Program-made: the position numbers and the translations under genes
The notes under the pieces: generated by a model
Seen by the model: only the letters and a program-made list of their open reading frames with translations
What the model was told of the DNA's origin: nothing
Databases searched by the model: none
DNA from: Ruminococcus sp. CAG:382
Lineage (GTDB): Bacteria > Bacillota > Clostridia > Oscillospirales > CAG-382
Direction: 5' to 3'
DNA length: 25,202 nt
NCBI GenBank assembly: GCA_000433115.1
Contig: FR892240.1
Location: 15,083-40,284, forward strand
Part shown: piece by piece, positions 23,275-25,202 of the stretch
How positions within the stretch are numbered: position 1 is the stretch's first letter
Layout: the number at the start of each line of letters is the position of its first letter

Positions 23275-23878
23275 AAACAACATCCTTTCTTTCGGGCATC
23301 GCCTTTCCTCCCGTCACGTCCCGCACGGCAACGCACAGAGCGTCGTAGCGCTCTTCGGGACAGCAGGCGGTCACGCATACGCCTTCGCCGTATTCGGTTT
23401 CGGCGTTTTTCACGCCGTTAAGCTCAAAAAGCCGTCCGAGCTTTTGATATTCGCCGTAGCCGCAGGTGATGCCGAACCGCACAAACGGCTTGCATTCCTT
23501 GACTACTGCCGCATCGAGCGCCAGCTTTGCCGAGGCGGAATATGCCCGCACAAGTCCGCCCGCGCCGAGCAGTATGCCGCCGAAATATCGTGTCACGACA
23601 ATTACCGCGTCTGTTACATCCTCCTTGCGGAGTACCTCAAGCACGGGCAGCCCAGCCGTGCCGTGCGGCTCACCGTCGTCCGAAAAACGTGAGATACTGC
23701 CGCGCAGAATGTATGCGTAAACGTTATGCGTCGCGTCGGAATGGCGTTTTTTTATCTTTGCAATGAATTCCAGTGCTTCCTCTTCTGTTGTGACCGGTGA
23801 AGCATAACCCAAAAAGACCGAGCGCCGCTCGGTCATTTCTGTTTCTGAGGGTTTCGAAAGAGTCTTAAACGGTTTCAT
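23267..23878 (-). CDS. yigZ: YigZ/IMPACT family protein
   Basis: This 203-residue cytoplasmic protein belongs to the YigZ/IMPACT (UPF0029) family. The N-terminal domain carries the usual run SDDGEPHGTAGLPVLEVL (66-83) and VTRYFGGILLGAGGLVRAY (95-113); the C-terminal part (about 130-203) is the smaller ferredoxin-like domain. Eukaryotic IMPACT acts on translation control; the bacterial function is unsettled. The ATG at 23878 gives the family's typical beginning (MKPFKTL) and overlaps the aspartate kinase end by 14 nt; an in-frame ATG 12 codons upstream would lie wholly inside the kinase gene. The ribosome site is weak (GAAAGCG), consistent with translational coupling. Confidence 0.92.
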   Translation of the reverse strand: MKPFKTLSKPSETEMTERRSVFLGYASPVTTEEEALEFIAKIKKRHSDATHNVYAYILRGSISRFSDDGEPHGTAGLPVLEVLRKEDVTDAVIVVTRYFGGILLGAGGLVRAYSASAKLALDAAVVKECKPFVRFGITCGYGEYQKLGRLFELNGVKNAETEYGEGVCVTACCPEERYDALCVAVRDVTGGKAMPERKDVVYA

Positions 23879-25202
23879 CGCTTTCAAATTCTTCGTATAT
23901 CGCTCTGATGGCACGGCTGAAATTCAGCTCATCAACACCGATTATGATGTTGATCTCGCTTGAGCCCTGGTCGATCATGCGGACGTTGACACCTGCCGCG
24001 GCAATTGCCGAGAAGATGCGCGAAGCCGTACCGGGAGCACGGACCATACCGCGTCCCACCACCGCGATGAGCGACAGACCGGTTTCGATGGATACGTTGT
24101 CCGGGTTGACCGCCTTTGAAATTTCGGCAAGAATCTTCTTTTCGTTGCCCTTGACCTCTTCGGCGTTGATTATGATGGACATGGTGTCGATACCGGAGGG
24201 GAAATGCTCAAACGAAAGACCGAGATCGGAAAGTACCTTGAGCACCTTCATGCCGAAGCCGATCTCGTTGTTCATCATATCTTTTTCGATATGGAGCACT
24301 GCAAAGCCCTTTTTGCCCGCGATACCGGTGATTATGGAGGTGTTTTTGAAATTGTGGTCGCTGGGGATGATATATGTACCTTCGTCCTCTGGACGGTTGG
24401 TATTTCTGATGTTTATCGGGATCCCGGCATACTTGACGGGGAAGATGCTGTCCTCGTGCAGTACGGTTGCGCCCATGTATGAAAGCTCACGCAGCTCGCG
24501 GTAGGTTACCGAGCGGATGGCTCTGGGGTTTTTCACGATATGCGGGTCGCACATGAGGAAGCCCGAGACGTCCGTCCAGTTTTCATAAACAGCCTCTTGC
24601 CTTTTTTCCCACCCACCCGCTTCAGCCGCTCTCGCAACGATTGCGCCCGTTATGTCCGAGCCGCCGCGGGAGAAGGTTTTGATCTCGCCGCTGGGCATAC
24701 TGCCGTAAAAACCGGGAACGACTGCATTTTTGTGAAGTCTCAGCTCGTCACTCAGGGCCATATTTGTTTTGTTTGCATCGAAATTTCCGTCCGCGTCGAA
24801 GAATATGAAGCCTGCGGGGTCAATGAAATCAAAGCCGAGGAACGACGCGAGAAGCTTTGAGTTGAGGTATTCGCCGCGGCTTGCGACGTAATCGCGAGTA
24901 CAGCCCTTGGTGAGGTTTTCACGGATGGTCTCAAACTCTCCGTCCAGCGTTATGGGAAGCTCCAGAGCGGCGGATATAGAGTCGAAGCGCGCCTTTATTT
25001 TTGCGAGTTGTGCGTCAAAATCATTGCCCGAAGCTGCCTTTGCATAGCAGTCGAGGAGCATATCCGTGACCTTTTCATCGGTATCGTCACGCTTTCCGGG
25101 TGCGGAAGCGACGACAAAAACCCGTGACGGGTCCGAAAGTATGATGGACGCGACCTTTTTGAACTGATTGGCATCGGCAAGCGGGCTGCCGCCGAATTTG
25201 AC
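23865..25202 (-). CDS. lysC: Aspartate kinase (5' end beyond the window)
   Basis: The 445 codons present cover nearly the whole enzyme, which phosphorylates aspartate in the first step of lysine, threonine, methionine and diaminopimelate synthesis. The frame is open to the window edge, where it reads VKFGGSPLADANQFKKV, the N-terminal kinase motif, so only a few residues are missing. The kinase domain includes FSRGGSDITGAIVA, the substrate-binding loop. Two ACT-type regulatory domains follow in the last 130 residues (FEHFPSGIDTMSII and later GTASRIFSAIAAAGVNVRMI), so feedback inhibition by a pathway amino acid is likely. The kinase motif has proline where KFGG(S/T)S is usual. It is the monofunctional form, without a homoserine dehydrogenase domain. 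It shares a transcript with yigZ and ybaK. Confidence 0.93.
   Translation of the reverse strand, partial: VKFGGSPLADANQFKKVASIILSDPSRVFVVASAPGKRDDTDEKVTDMLLDCYAKAASGNDFDAQLAKIKARFDSISAALELPITLDGEFETIRENLTKGCTRDYVASRGEYLNSKLLASFLGFDFIDPAGFIFFDADGNFDANKTNMALSDELRLHKNAVVPGFYGSMPSGEIKTFSRGGSDITGAIVARAAEAGGWEKRQEAVYENWTDVSGFLMCDPHIVKNPRAIRSVTYRELRELSYMGATVLHEDSIFPVKYAGIPINIRNTNRPEDEGTYIIPSDHNFKNTSIITGIAGKKGFAVLHIEKDMMNNEIGFGMKVLKVLSDLGLSFEHFPSGIDTMSIIINAEEVKGNEKKILAEISKAVNPDNVSIETGLSLIAVVGRGMVRAPGTASRIFSAIAAAGVNVRMIDQGSSEINIIIGVDELNFSRAIRAIYEEFESDETV

Noticed and set aside
1..25202. CRISPR array, insertion sequence or prophage
   Set aside because: No regularly spaced repeats, transposase or integrase genes, terminal inverted repeats or phage genes were seen.

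Overview
The window looks like a chromosomal segment of a Gram-positive Clostridia-type bacterium, most likely from the Oscillospiraceae/Ruminococcaceae group. The signs are strong AGGAGG-type ribosome sites, consensus TTGACA/TATAAT-like promoters with 17-bp spacers, many intrinsic terminators, lipoproteins with Gram-positive lipoboxes, and Firmicutes families (DUF3899, DUF2975 with an HTH partner, DUF4173-like, a short sigma factor with a membrane partner). No insertion sequence, prophage, CRISPR array or rRNA was seen. The taxonomic placement is inference from protein families; no marker gene other than one tRNA is present.

Layout. (1) 192-6717 (+): an oligopeptide/dipeptide ABC importer operon of two permeases and two ATPases, ending in a small DUF3899-like membrane protein; the binding-protein gene is probably just upstream of the window. 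OppC, OppD and OppF each carry a large extra segment inside an otherwise canonical fold. (2) 6718-7125: about 410 nt without a credible gene, rich in small hairpins and closed by a strong terminator; a candidate structured RNA. (3) 7248-8216 (+): a family 2 glycosyltransferase, convergent with (4) a YczE/YitT-like membrane protein (8263-8985, -) whose promoter spacer holds a perfect dyad. (5) 9150-12004 (-): a CNNM/CBS/CorC protein, tRNA-Arg(ACG) with its own promoter and terminator, and an AAA_14/DUF4143 ATPase. (6) 12105-14615 (-): a Cu(I) P-type ATPase with metal-binding domains at both ends.

(7) From a divergent 307-nt control region (14616-14922) starts a sigma-factor operon (+): sigma factor, a single-pass membrane protein overlapping it by ATGA (presumed anti-sigma/sensor), and a lipoprotein. 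A second lipoprotein (18755-19915) follows under its own promoter, with a leader containing a 27-codon ORF and a strong stem. (8) 20145-22722 (+): an operon of a DUF2975 membrane protein, a small XRE-type regulator, a DUF4173-like polytopic membrane protein and a small lipoprotein. (9) 22804-25202 (-): ybaK, yigZ and the 3' part of an aspartate kinase gene with overlapping ends; the kinase runs off the right edge.

Much of the window concerns the envelope: peptide uptake, surface glycan synthesis, copper export, and two separate membrane regulatory operons that each include a lipoprotein. The features most worth checking are the coordinated insertions in the peptide transporter, the unassigned 6718-7125 region, and the leader ORF/stem at 18632-18715.
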